Part shown: in pieces, positions 49,339 through 61,631 of the stretch
How the letters are laid out: each line of letters starts with the position of its first letter
Numbering within the stretch: position 1 is the stretch's first letter
DNA from: Anisakis pegreffii
Taxonomy: Eukaryota > Nematoda > Chromadorea > Rhabditida > Anisakidae
Assembly (NCBI GenBank): GCA_035041965.1
Contig: JAPYMA010000544.1
Span: 186,001 to 250,000 of the forward strand
Direction: 5' to 3'
Length of the DNA: 64,000 nucleotides
Notes under the pieces: model-generated
Database searches by the model: none
The model's input: only the letters and a program-made list of their open reading frames with translations
What the model was told of the DNA's origin: nothing
Position numbers and translations under genes: made by a program

Positions 49339-49444
49339 GTATGTATTCCGAGAACAATGTGCGGTTGATCGTCGCGATCCAGATGATAGATTAGTACCAG
49401 ACAGCCGCTTCAGAATTGACGGAGATTCACATGAACTGTCAGTC
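49339..49444 (+). CDS. Candidate exon, possible immunoglobulin-like strand pair (1 of 2)
   Basis: Between GATTTACAG and CAGTC|GTGAGTGA the plus strand reads 'YVFREQCAVDRRDPDDRLVP' and 'DSRFRIDGDSHELSV'. 'DDRLVPDSRFRIDGDSHELSV' resembles the D-E-F strand region of Ig-like adhesion domains, in which 'RFxIxxDxxxLxI' precedes the 'DxGxYxC' motif. That last motif is absent. The frame is also open upstream to an ATG at 49304. GC content is higher than in the flanking sequence. Confidence 0.35.
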
Positions 49445-49546
49445 GTGAGTGAGTTTCACTTGCACTGCGTGGTATGGCTTGTAATCATCATTGACAGCCA
49501 TTTTTATCGGCAATGTTGTATTTCTACGTTAACTTCACTTCTTCAG

Positions 49547-49636
49547 ATCGTTCGAAAACAAATGTCGATTCATAGGCCCAACCCCAATTTATCATTTTCA
49601 CTCGACGCCCCATCTCCCAATCTATCAAGAATGTGA
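49547..49636 (+). CDS. Candidate exon following the 49.34-kb exon (2 of 2)
   Basis: After a 102-base candidate intron, CACTTCTTCAG opens a phase-0 exon of 29 codons ending in TGA: 'IVRKQMSIHRPNPNLSFSLD', then 'APSPNLSRM'. Phase agrees with the preceding donor. Read-through without splicing is also open, so the intron is not proven. If real, the protein stops soon after the Ig-like strands. Confidence 0.3.
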   Translation: MVRKQMSIHRPNPNLSFSLDAPSPNLSRM

Positions 49637-50689
49637 ATGCAATGTACTAAATTCCACTAATGTAATTCCATTATGATTATTCTCCAGACAAGACAGAATC
49701 AAGACGAAATTCCAGTTGTGTGCTCACTGAGTGAGCAAAAACCCAACAAGTGACGTCTTTAGCTAGTCAAATACCTTCAACGCAGCGCAGCGTCGTACAC
49801 ATGGAACCGACCTCATTTACAATATCAACAAAAGATGACCGATTGACTGATCGATGAAAAAGAAGGATATCTATGACAGAATCAAGACAGACTCCTGCTG
49901 ACGGCCAGAAGCCCGAGGTCTTCCCCGTAGTCTGCATGCATTTTCCTCAAAAAATCGTTGACACACACTATCAAAATAATGAATAAGACATATTGTATTG
50001 TTGACTATGTAGCAAAAAGCTGTATACTCCATGAGAAACATACGAGTCGAGTGTACATGTAAGCAGGTCGTCATTTGAAGTCATAGAAGTGAATAGGAAA
50101 CCATCAGAAGCGCCGAATGATCTCGTTTTGCTGCTCGAAAACCACACGAATTCCAAGTGGTAGTTCAAAGAATGCACGTTATCAGTATGCACAAAACAAT
50201 AATGTGAGGAAAATTTTTGTAAAATTGTCTTTGATGAGTGCAACTAAAAAATTGCATTGTTTAAGAAGCATAAAGGATGTGAAATGTGTAGGTGCTTAAA
50301 GAATTCTTATTATTATTTTTATCATTCGAAGAGAATGCAAGTAAAAGATAATTTATATGAATTGAATTGTGAACATATGTTATGATCAGCATCATTTCAA
50401 CATCACTCTTCTAAAAAACCACAACAATCAATTCTAATTCTTAAACAAAAAATCACTCCGTTCACATTCTCGACCTACTGCATTATATTCAAAGTCTATT
50501 AGAACTTTCTCATCACCAAAAAAATCCGAATTTAACACTCAGCGTTCCAAAATTTAATTTCTAATTTTCCAAAAATTTTCCAAACGTTCCAAAAAAATAA
50601 AATTTAATTTTCCAAAAAACAAAGTAAAATTTAAGAGCATTTAATTCATTTTGGAAAAGAGGGAAACTATAAATCATTCACGAGAACAG

Positions 50690-50775
50690 TAGTAATATTG
50701 AAAATAAAAGTAATAATATTGATAAAACAATAATAATAATAGCAATAATAATGAATAATAATAATAATACGCATA
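50690..50775. repeat. Degenerate (AAT)n tract
   Basis: AATAATAAT and AATAGCAAT units broken by GATAAAAC-like sequence. AT-rich simple repeat with no coding potential. Confidence 0.8.
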
Positions 50776-53290
50776 ATGAGATTACGGGCAATGAACAGGT
50801 GTTTTATAAGGAATCGTGAGATTAATATTGGTTTGCCAATTATCGAGTGTTAATGAGATTGATATCGAGACAGCAACAAATATGGTGAAATTGACATTAA
50901 AAGATTGCCAATTAAAATGGCTAAGGAGCCGTGCGTGAGCTAATCGAACAGATGATACCAGTGGTAATCAGCGTTTTGATTAATATCATTATCATCGTCA
51001 CTCTCTCTGTTATCATCAGTGTTTCTATAGAATCATTAGCGCTGTAATATCATTGAACAATCGATCAGTATTGGACCGGGACGTAAAAATTCTGCTTATA
51101 CAGCAAATTATTACTTTTCCTAACCTCAGTGACAAAAACGTGATAAACTTGAGATAGTAGCAACAGTGACAAAATCATGATAGAATTGTCAAAAAAAAAA
51201 CCAACCTCAAATCCTGTCAGCATTAGAACAAACTTCCAGTACGAAAAACCTCCATAGTGCAAGGTTCTACTCGAATACGACGCCAGGGCTAACACTGATA
51301 TTTGGACAGCTTAGCTTACGATTAGTGCTGCGTGCAGACAACTGAATAAATAGATCATATGCACAATTTTGTTATATAATGTGATTATGAGGGATGGATA
51401 GAAGCAGATATTGTGTTCTGAGATGATATTGAATGATAAACTGCGATGTGCGATTGCACACATCTAAAATTTGATAACTGGCCATATTGCGTTATTGCAT
51501 ATTAATAAGATTATCGTTTTTAGCGCACATTCTGATTCGATTCAATTCAAAATTATAAATTAGTTCTTGTCTGGCACTCGATTCACTGCTCAAATACCAC
51601 AGCACTACGTTGAATGATGAAAATTTTTTCACTAACTTATCATAGAATACGACTGAGAAGCACTGAAATTACTGCAATATGACTTACTCAGCACGCTGAT
51701 CATTTAGAAAGAAATGAAAACATAATTAGAAACAAAATATGGATATTGCTGATTAGAGAACAGCGTTTTCGTGGTGAAATTTATCTTCAAATGGCGGATA
51801 TTCCTTACTGTCGGAGGTACAGCTGATTTTCTAATGATTTGTCTTGTATCTTTTGATCGATAAGGTACTACTATATGACTATCTGAAGTTTCAATTTAAA
51901 ACTACCTCTATGCTCACCTTTGCCCTCCATCGTAATCATTTCTTCACATCATCATTATCAGGCAGAACAGAATTTGCATTAGCAGAAAAGCACATTGCTA
52001 AATTACAGAGATTCAGCTAGATTTTTGAATGTACGTCGGGTAGATGAACTATTCCATCGTATCACCAGAGTCTGTCTCATAACTGAATAATAACGCATTT
52101 TGTAGAAAGAACGCCATTCTCGAGCTACCCGTGTCCTCAGGTTTGCTCAAAAAGCACACACAATTTTTAGTGTCATCAAACAGTGAAGATTTTGTTCTTT
52201 AAGAATATGGTGAGCGTTATCAATAAATACCCATAGTTCTGAATTCATAACTGCTTTAAGATAATATTTTTCCTGATTATCTTATCCCGTTCCTATTCAA
52301 CAGTACATTTGTATCTTATCATCACCAATACAAATTTTGTGCTATCTTATCCACTTCCTCGTTTTTTAAGTGAAACTTACCTATATGCTAATTTCATAAT
52401 GCAATCACTTAAAGCGGAACGAATTTGAAACGTCAGTTGTGTTATAACGCATAATCTCATCCTTTAGTACAGAACAGGGTCAGATTACCTACTTTTGGTA
52501 ATTTTGGGGCATTAGGAGGAGAGGAGGGGAGGGGGGGAGGTAATGGAGGGTGTCGGGAAATCACTATTTCGTGCAGTTGTTATGCTATGATAGAACGCCA
52601 TTGTGATGGTGTTTTTTCACTTGGGTATGGACATGGGGTTAGTTCATGGCATCATTCTTCTTTCTCCTATTTTCTAAGTATCATTAGCTTGTCCAGGCAT
52701 AAACTAAAGTCTGTCTGAAGTGATAACAATTATTTCATAAGTTCCTTAATGTATTATTGGCTGAAATGATCTTTGATGAGCAATGAGAATTGATTGAGCT
52801 CTTTGGTACGACAGCAGAGATCATTGGTTTCAGGCTTCATACACCCGTCACATCTCAAAGAACTCCTTAGTTCGAATTTATTCTCATTACTTTGATAAAT
52901 TTCTACTCACAAATTAACCATCACTCTGATGGAATGATTGCTTTTGCGAAGATAATTTTTCAAATGTTCATTGCACCTTTCTTCTTCACGAATAATTGAA
53001 ATTTTTGTCAAATTGCATTTTTTTATCACTGAAAAATGTTTCCTTTTCATTGCTTCTCGTTTTTGATTGCCGAGGTTCATACGGTTTCTGCACTGGATGA
53101 ATACAGTTCTGAAAATACTTGTTTCTCTCCAAAAATTTATTTTTTCACGCCACTAAGGAATTTCCAGACCGGTTTTTCGTTTGATCCTGATGTTATACGT
53201 AGAAATTGTAAGTTCTTGTATCAGGAGGGGGAAGGGGGTAGTGGCGACCTGCCAGATCTTCAAAATGGAGCACTCGAGCATAAGAACCAC

Positions 53291-53700
53291 TGATCTATAG
53301 TGATACAATGTATTGAAACAAACGTCGCCAAGCTACTTGAGATACGTTCAGAAAATCAGCTGTATCTTCTTAACTAAGCAAGATCGCTCGACAATATATA
53401 TGTTTTTCTGAATCTAGAGAATCTAAGAAATCCACTGATGTGAAGAAATTGCCATGTTACTGGGCAAAATTGAGGGCACGGGTAGTTTGAAGATGGCTAC
53501 CCTAATACTGCCACAGTAATATACAGATTGATCTATAGTGATATAATGCATTGAAACAAGCGCAGCCGACCTAATTGAGATACGTTCAGAAAATCAACTG
53601 CATTTTCTCAATTAAGCAAAATCGCACGACAACAGATATATGTTTTTCTGAATCTAGAGAATCTGAGGAATCTAGTGATGTGAAGAAATTGCCATGTTAA
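53291..53700. repeat. Two diverged ~170-bp direct repeats
   Basis: Unit 1 (53291-53460) and unit 2 (53529-53699) both start TGATCTATAGTGATA and share GAGATACGTTCAGAAAATCA, TATGTTTTTCTGAATCTAGA and GTGAAGAAATTGCCATGTTA, with scattered substitutions. A 68-base stretch including 'GGGCACGGGTAG' separates them. No open frame crosses both units. Confidence 0.92.
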
Positions 53701-54529
53701 TTCTTCTGATCTATAAGATGCATATTGAGTTTCTATGAGATGTGAAAGGTGTGCAGTGGGATGTACTGATATGACATAAGATGTTTTTGAAATCTGGGTG
53801 ATTCCAATCCGGGTGAGTTACCGACAAGAGGAACTAGAGCACAGGCTGTGTTAGGCATTTTCCGTCTATTAGCAGACTTCCGAATCGTAGGAGAATCAAT
53901 AATAAAGTATGATAACGTTACCCACATGGTTATCATCAGCTTAAACCTGTCAGTCAATAGTTCGGGCGTTCTGATATAGAAAGCTACCGATTGTGATCAG
54001 GGAAAGGGAACATGCGTAATTTGGTCTTAGTAGTGATTAAGGCATTTGTCCAAGTAACAAGAGTCCCGAGCTCGGGTTGGCCGTAAACGGCACATTCACC
54101 TGCACTCCATCTGAACTTGATTTGATCAATTGTCACCAGAGCTATACTTCAGCATTTAGTTTCTCGTTATCCTCGCCGATGCCCATCTAGGTGCTGAATA
54201 GATGATGTGAGCATATATCCGCCTATATCATATATCTCATCTGGTCGATGTCATAAATATTGATTCCAGTATAAATGCTATTTTGTACTGAGCCGCTAAG
54301 AGTTTTTTCCAATCTGCTTTCAGAACAAAACACTGGTTTCAGGATTAAATACAAGTTTCAACACAAAATAAGTGAAGACCAAAGATGCCATTCAATTTAT
54401 ACGGACATACAAATGTGTAATATTTTATTGACTTGAATGACTCGATTCTCAAATGCTTCAATTGTCAACATTTGTCGAGTTTCAACAAATAGACTGAACC
54501 GAAGTGTTCAGCCGTGGGTTGCTCCAATG

Positions 54530-54665
54530 AACATCAGTATGAATTTAGAATACTGACAACAATATCAGTGGATATCAATATGAATCTCTGATGTTGACAA
54601 AGATATAAGTGAATAACAATATGTACTTAGGATAATGAAAATAATATGTATTTATTTCAATATAT
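54530..54665. repeat. Degenerate tandem repeat, period about 50 bases
   Basis: Units containing ATCAGT or ATAAGTG, then (A)TCAATATGAA/ATATGTACTT and GA(T/C)(A/G)-TGA-AA recur two to three times. Divergence is high and boundaries are approximate. Confidence 0.5.
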
Positions 54666-54881
54666 CAGTATCAGTCTTTGGATCATGTATCTCGCTGAGC
54701 GACGGAGCTCAAGGATTTATTCGTCTGCGGTGGTAGTTCGCGCCTCGAATGTGCACCTTCTTCATTTTTTCGTATTTTTTCCGTCTTAATTTGAATCAAT
54801 TCACAAAATTTTCATCAGTCTAAATCACTACAAATGCTGTTTTCAAGTGAAAGTTGAATAATTAGATTAATGCATTACTGA

Positions 54882-55234
54882 ATGCTTGATTCGTTAATTG
54901 GTGGATTACTGTATGTCAACGATTATATCAGCGAACATGTGCCGTTCTGTTACGCCAATTTGAGCTGTTATTTGACATCGCATTGCGAATATTCTCCGAA
55001 CGATTCTTATTTTTTGAAAACTCCGTTTGTTGGCATTCTCCCATCTGCTGTGTCTCTTTCCGTTGTATTCGACGAAACATACGATCAGCTTTTTCATGGA
55101 ATTCCAAGTTTACTGATTTCCGATTGAACTTATTTGAAATGTGTGCACTACGCAAGGAAGTTTATTCACTCGTTGCTTTCAGTTGATTTGTATGATCCGA
55201 ACGATATCGTTGAATTACCGAAAAAACTCGTTTA
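54882..55234 (+). other. Region open in several frames, one plus-strand frame with a single stop
   Basis: The plus strand reads 'MLDSLIGGLLYVNDYISEHV' through 'DQLFHGIPSLLISD', a TGA at 55125, then 'YLKCVHYARKFIHSLLSVDL' and 'YDPNDIVELPKKLV' in the same frame. Two minus-strand frames are also open across it. The plus-strand product is hydrophobic and gene-like, possibly a degraded gene, but the strand cannot be settled by eye and no family is recognised. Confidence 0.25.
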
Positions 55235-55766
55235 AATCATTAACAGCTGATTTCAAATCCATTTTCGAATCTAATTTTACGCGATCGCTCAAGTTTTCAT
55301 TGAAATTCTGAATGATAGAGCAGGAGAAAGCAGTGTACTGCAGCCATTTTTTTCAGACTTTCATTCCAGTGCTCCTGTGTTAAATGCCCACCCATCGAAA
55401 TGATTCTCAAACCTATATGATGCAATGAATTTATTTAGTGATTGTAAAATCCAGAACATTTTTCAATCCTGGGATAGGGATAAAATCCTGTGATTAAAAA
55501 CGATAATAAATAAAAGAAAGATGACGACAAAAAAAGAAGTGAGAGTGGTGACATTACGAAATTTTTGCTCATTGCTTCCTGAAAAACGAAATCTTAGGTG
55601 GCGTTAATATGTAATTATTCATTGATTGATTGCCGCTTGGCTTGAACGGCAAGCTGCAAATATCACTCGAAATGAATGATTGATGTGCATTCAAGATGAA
55701 TGTATTGCCAAAAGTGTAGAAATGCTGTGCTATCAAATCGCGATATTACCTGGATTGGCCAGGCTA

Positions 55767-56100
55767 TCAAACGTTTGTAACATTGCTGGCCACAATGCGT
55801 TTCCATTTGGTCCTTGATCTTGCTTTCCTTTGCCAGGTGTTACCCAATTTCTTTGTAATATCGTCTTTCCATCTTATTGGAGGTCTCCCGAGTGGTCTTT
55901 TTATTCCTCTTGGGTATCACTCTGCAACTGCTCGAGTCCATCTGCCATCATTTATTCTTGCTACGTGGCTTGCCCGATGTAAATCGCGATGTAAATCAGG
56001 ATTTTCCAGAAAATATATTCTGGGATCGAGATTCAAAATTCGGGATGCTGTCCAAAAATTAAGTGGATCTGTCTTTACGCAGCTCACACCATCATTCATG
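55767..56100 (-). mobile_element. Non-LTR retrotransposon fragment, C-terminal end of reverse-transcriptase polyprotein
   Basis: On the minus strand a 110-codon open frame ends at TGA 55767-55769. It contains 'HVARINDGRWTRAVAEWYPR', 'GIKRPLGRPPIRWKDDITKK' and 'WQRKARSRTKWKRIV', the recurrent tail motif 'GHVxRMxDxRW...RPxGRPxxRWxDD...W...AxDRxxWR' found at the C-terminus of many animal LINE proteins. The endonuclease and catalytic RT motifs are absent, so the copy is truncated at its 5' side and not active. The other strand also has open frames here, but they are shadows. Confidence 0.85.
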
Positions 56101-56624
56101 ATTCAATGATTGAACAAATTGTATTTCAGTCTGCGTAAAATCAGTCAAAATTCGTGCCCTCAGTCAGCTTTCGTGTCGAATTGAAGTGTTTTTATGATAT
56201 TCCCGGAAGTTGAAAAGTATCTCAGTTCAGTGTATCAGCAACAGCTTATCCCATAGCTGCTGAGCAGAACGCTAACAGCACGTATTACAAACCGATCGTT
56301 GTGTACTGTCAGTTGTCACGTTCATTTTTCATTACGCATTATATATCTGCAGTAAGAAGAACAATGGCATTGATTCGTCATGTGCCTGTTGCTACTGCTA
56401 CTTGTCTACGTTTTGTTGATCCGTTCAAATCTACCTATTTTCACGATTGATTCAATTGAGAAAGTACACTTCTCATTGATTGTAACGAAACTGAGATCGA
56501 TATTTTATGCTGAATTACCCTTCATTTGTAGACTCTGTAATTCTGTACAGTCTCTTAAAGGAAATCTGAATTCATAGTGATATTTCCTAAAATTTGAATC
56601 TTCAGAATCTACTAAACCACTTTT

Positions 56625-56800
56625 TTTGCCCTCCGCAGCCCCTAGAAAATTTTAAGATGCCTTTGCACCCCTACAAAGGCATCTTTAAGAATTGAGAATT
56701 ACTGCAAAAAAGTAAAACCTTATCTTGCGCCCCTTCTCACTCACCCCCTCTCTCGCACCCCCTAACATGCCATCTCGCACCCACGCTTGAGAAATCCTGT
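56625..56800. repeat. C-rich block with a 12-bp hairpin, possible old transposon end
   Basis: The hairpin AAGATGCCTTTG / CAAAGGCATCTT (8-base loop) is followed by a C-rich run with GCACCCC, CACCCCCTC and CACCCACGCTTGAGAAATCC. Read on the minus strand, the end CAGGATTTCTCAAGCGTGGG resembles the CAGxGxTTCTCAAxCxGxGG ends of some hAT transposons. No partner end was found, so this is a suggestion only. Confidence 0.4.
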
Positions 56801-59800
56801 GCTAAACCCTTCCAAATTCTTTTGGTTGCGCAGTCTTAAACGCAGTCGTAAATTGTTACGTCTGCATTTATTGTGCTTGAGCAAATTTTTGTTGGTAAAA
56901 TCTTTTTTATCAGTTTGAATTTGTGCGTGTTTTTCGATGTGCCCAGCCCATTCATGCTCCACCTGTCTCATCTCTAACGCATTTCATCGTCTCGGATTAA
57001 CTGTTCGCTGTTCACTCGTGGAATAAATGTATTCGTTCAAGTAAACAAACTTTCAATTGTAATCGCATTGTTTACTCTCGAATGTGCTCACATGAAATGA
57101 TGATGATTATTTCGAGAATGCATCATAAAGCGAACTGCAAACACAATGGAACATTGGCTTTAGAATGTGCGTAATACAATAAGTGATTCGCTTTAAGTAT
57201 TGGAATTTTTAAGTTCAGGTTGTAGTAGAAGTTGCGGTTGTTGCCATAATATCAAAAGTTTCTGTTTTTGACCGATAAGCTAACCTATCTTCCTCGTCTA
57301 GTTTATTGCATCTAGCAGTTAAAAGCAGATCCTTTAGTCGAATAGATGGTTATGTGCTGCTTGAAGCATCGATCTGTTGTTCCAAAAATTCAATTTCCTT
57401 GACTGACTGTTTTCCTATTCACCAGCTTTTTTTCGTTTCTATGCGAAATGGAATTAAACGTTTCTTTGAGTTTTCCATCTCTCAACATGATTTGATTACT
57501 TTCTCAATGTAATAGTTTGGATCTGTTATATCATGAAACAAAGCCATCAAAAGATGGACAATCTATGAATTTGTTGTTCACTGTTCAGTCGAATAAACGC
57601 ATGCTCGTGTCGACTAATAGTCACGGAGTTAACTCATCTCTTCCTAATCTCTGCTTATCAATTCATTTAAACCATCGCAACCGATCGATCAATAAATTCC
57701 ATGCATGATTCTATCTCCAGTACAGTTCTTTTGCATGATCCATCTTTCCACTGTCCATCATCTACCAACTTTATCTATTCACACGTCTGCCGAAACCATC
57801 TGTTGTTTTCCAAAAAGCTGTTATTGTAATAAGTGCTGTTCCTCTCTGATGATGATGTTGTTGTTTGATCATAGCCTATTGACCAACCGCTAACGACACC
57901 ATGCTCTACTTACCCCAAGTGATATCTGATCTGATGCAAATAATAAATATTTATCTGTTATAATCAAATACTCGATTATATGTGCAATATAAATAGTAGA
58001 TAATATTTATATAAGCTAACGAATTTCAACATCGTTGTTCGAATAAATCAATCAGCATAAATCGCATGCAAAATGCATTCCATTATCAATTTCCACTGTC
58101 GCATTTAATCGAATATTATAAAATCCGTAAAATATCATATGAATGAATATCAAAATACTACCTCATATGCAGTGTCTGGTCAAATTTCAACAGTACAATG
58201 TGGTGTTGTTATTGTTGGTTGTGTATGCTTATGTGTGGAAGCTTATATCAACATCAGAACTAAAAGCGCAGCGTAATTGTTGTGTTATATGCATCTATTT
58301 GTGAACGGATGATACCAAATGCAGTGTTTACAGCCAAATCTACCGAAGTGTTCGTTCGCTTTATTGATGGTCTTTGTGATGTGTTTTGCCCAATGCGCTT
58401 GCTTATTATACTTATGCAAAAGTTGAATGATCATTTACACATACATCCTCATAAGCAAGTTCAACTCATATACGTCTGATACAATATTCAGAAGGAATTC
58501 GTCTATGGCATGCCTTCTGTTGTTATATACAAACAGCATATGAGCAACATAACTGTAACATTACCAACAGCATATCAAATTCGAACTGTCTAGCTGGTAA
58601 TTCGTCTCTATATTTGCACAGTTCTTATCCCCTTAGACCCTTCAGTCCCCGTCCTGTTCCCTTTCTTGAGTACCGTTCAGAACAATTGATTGACTACTTG
58701 TTCACAGTTGTCAGCTTCCATCAATTAATAACAGTTCCACACCAATCATTTTTATGCTTGTTATTTAATTATTTATTGAACCGCATTCATTGCAACACTA
58801 GCTGCGGAAAGAGAATAATATTATCTTCTACCGATAACGTTACTCCTTACACTCCCTCTTTATCAGTGTTTCTTCAGTAGCTATCAGAACTATACCATCA
58901 ATACTATCAACACTATTCTGTTGACATCACTTTCTGTCTTCTTATCATGTCTTTTTCATATCCTAAGCTAATCTCATCGCATAATTGACCGTCGATTTTA
59001 TCGCTGTGATTCATCAAAAGATCCCTCTCATATTAACGCAAAAGAAGTCTTGCAAATGAGTATAACTCGGCTGAATCAATGAGATTCACATTCATATTGT
59101 ACTAGCAATCGGCTTATATAAAGAATGCAGAGTGCCAGTCTTCAATAACAAAGCGTTCGAATTGAATGATGCGATAATTTATTTAATGTGTTCGACTGTA
59201 TTCGAAATATAATACTCTGTAAACTTCGGTGATGATCATAATCTGTTGATATGTCATTTAATTCGACTCGTCGTGATAATAACAATAATGATATTATTAA
59301 GTAATCAAATTTATGAGTTATTCAAATGCATTGAATCAAACATCATTATCATCAGCATTGTTTTGGTTTAGTGAAGCTGTTAAGCTGACTGATAAAATCG
59401 TGTTCATCATGCAAACACAAGCCAACCAATCAATACTCATCTCTGTGTTCAGTGTGTCTGTATTAGCATCTCATTTTCTGATGTGTTCATACTGAACCCA
59501 CCCTTAAGCACTTCGCCATTTTTTGATGCATCCGACGATAAGTTAAGTCTAAAAAAATGCTTTCTTTCAATGAACCCAAACTGGAACTGTTCAAAAGTTC
59601 AGTTTATAATCTAACTGTAGCGATAATATTTCATGTTCACATATCGCCGATTGCTTTTTCGCAGATACATAGCTCAGAAAGCCAGAAATATTTCCCCCTC
59701 TGCTTTCTGAAACGTTACAGGAGAATGATAGAAATTCGCTCGTGAGAGTACTTTCGGCAAATTTGATCAAATGACTGCATTTGTGGAACTACTCTTTACC

Positions 59801-61631
59801 GAATGTGATTAGCAATGCATTTGTTTAATGATATTTCACATCCACCCAGATATGCGTATTAGCTAAATATATCGTGCAAGCGCTTTTTTCGTTCTATCCT
59901 CTAAATATGCATTCGAATCATTGACAATTTTCAATTCAATTTCAATTTTGTTGCGCGTGTTCATGCCATTTTTTTGCGTCATGAATTGTTGAGGTTACCA
60001 GCACAATACTGCGCTTCGCCTTCTTCGTTTTAGTAATTTCAACCGAATCGATGTTGTTATTATCGTCTATCGAAAATTTCCACAGCAAATTCAGCACTCA
60101 TTTTCTTCGCCACCATCAAATGAATCTCTTCTCACAATCAAATGCGCTCTTCATTTTGAGTTTGACGCAGTATTGCCTTTTCTGTTCATTGATTTGAATT
60201 ACAAGTTTCTGCGAAGAAATAACTGAAGGTTAGCAGAAAAATAGAGTAACGGAAGAAATGGGTAGCATCAACTGAAATCGATGAAATAGTTCTCAAAGAT
60301 GTAAGGAATTCCAGTAAGTGAAGTTCAGTGAGTGAATGGATCAGTTCCGATTGAAATTGCATGCAATCAAATTTGAATCGTGATCGAACAGGTAAATGCT
60401 GAGGTATGTATGTGAGTGCTGTGTTGATTTGTTATGCATTGAATAGTGGATAGGATTGGAGTAGTTTGATTGAATGAATACTTTTTTCGGGTAATAATAG
60501 GTTTTTGAGAGAATATTTTCATGTTTTCGTCTTAAATTCATTGCTATTGATATAACTGTAGTGCTTTTCTTCTTTTTTTTTCTCAACAATCACATCGAAA
60601 GAATCAGTTTCGTATTTTCAAATGTGCTTGCTTGTCTCTCCGTCCGCTCATAAACGTACCACTTGTACGTATATTCATTGAGATTTCCACATATTTCATT
60701 CGCATTTTCATGCAATAAGGGTATGGAAAGTTATTTTGTAACATCTGACTGTTTCATGCAAAAAATCACTGAGTTTGATTGATGAACCACTAACGAGTGC
60801 TACCATCTGCACAAAATTTAATCCCTCTTGACTGGATCCTGTCTTGACATGCAGAACTTATGTGCTGCCTCCTTCGACAACCTACGACTCTCGATAATTG
60901 CTTTCCGCTGAACTCCATCTCATCATTTGTGAAATTGCTCACTTTAACATTTCACCTTCCTCTGGCTTTACTCCCTAGAACGAGCATCATTCAGAATCAA
61001 ATCCTTTTGCATATGTTTTTCTCTGACAACCTTGTCGTTCGGCTAACTGTCATTGCCATTATCGTAATTATCAGCTCATTAAAGCACTGAATTTCGACTT
61101 ATTTCATTGTTTCATAGCCAATCGCTCTTATAATCTGTTCCATTTAAACATTGTTTATATATAACCATCAAAGTGCAATATTTTTGATTGATTACGCATA
61201 TGCTGTCGCAAGTTCGCTTTCGCTTTCTTGATGCTTCCTAATCCATTATCCATCTATAAACAAAAAAGACTTGAAGGTTACACTCATACATCCTTTCACT
61301 TGTTCAAATAAATCATTTCAACGATTTTAATGACCATCTTTTTCATCTCAGATTCCACGTCTCTGTTCCAGTCTTTGAGTGCATCATTATTATTAATTTT
61401 ATGAGCTATGAGGAGTTTTTTGGAAGGAGTGTGGCGCTGTTTTATGTATTTATGTGATGCATTTGCAACTGATTGCATCATATGAAATGATGTTATGCAC
61501 ATTATACTTGATTTTGGTGAAAATGCTGCAAAATTCATTGGATTTTTGCTAAAAACATGTCACTTCGCGATAACTAGAGACCAAATTCGCTCGATAACAT
61601 ATCAGTGCGGCTGGAAAGTAGGAGTCACACT

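Noticed and set aside
55783..56109. A 108-codon plus-strand frame ('GGLPSGLFIPLGYHSATARV') as a gene.
   Set aside because: It is the antisense of the LINE tail motif; the minus-strand frame carries the recognised 'RPLGRPPIRWKDD' signature.
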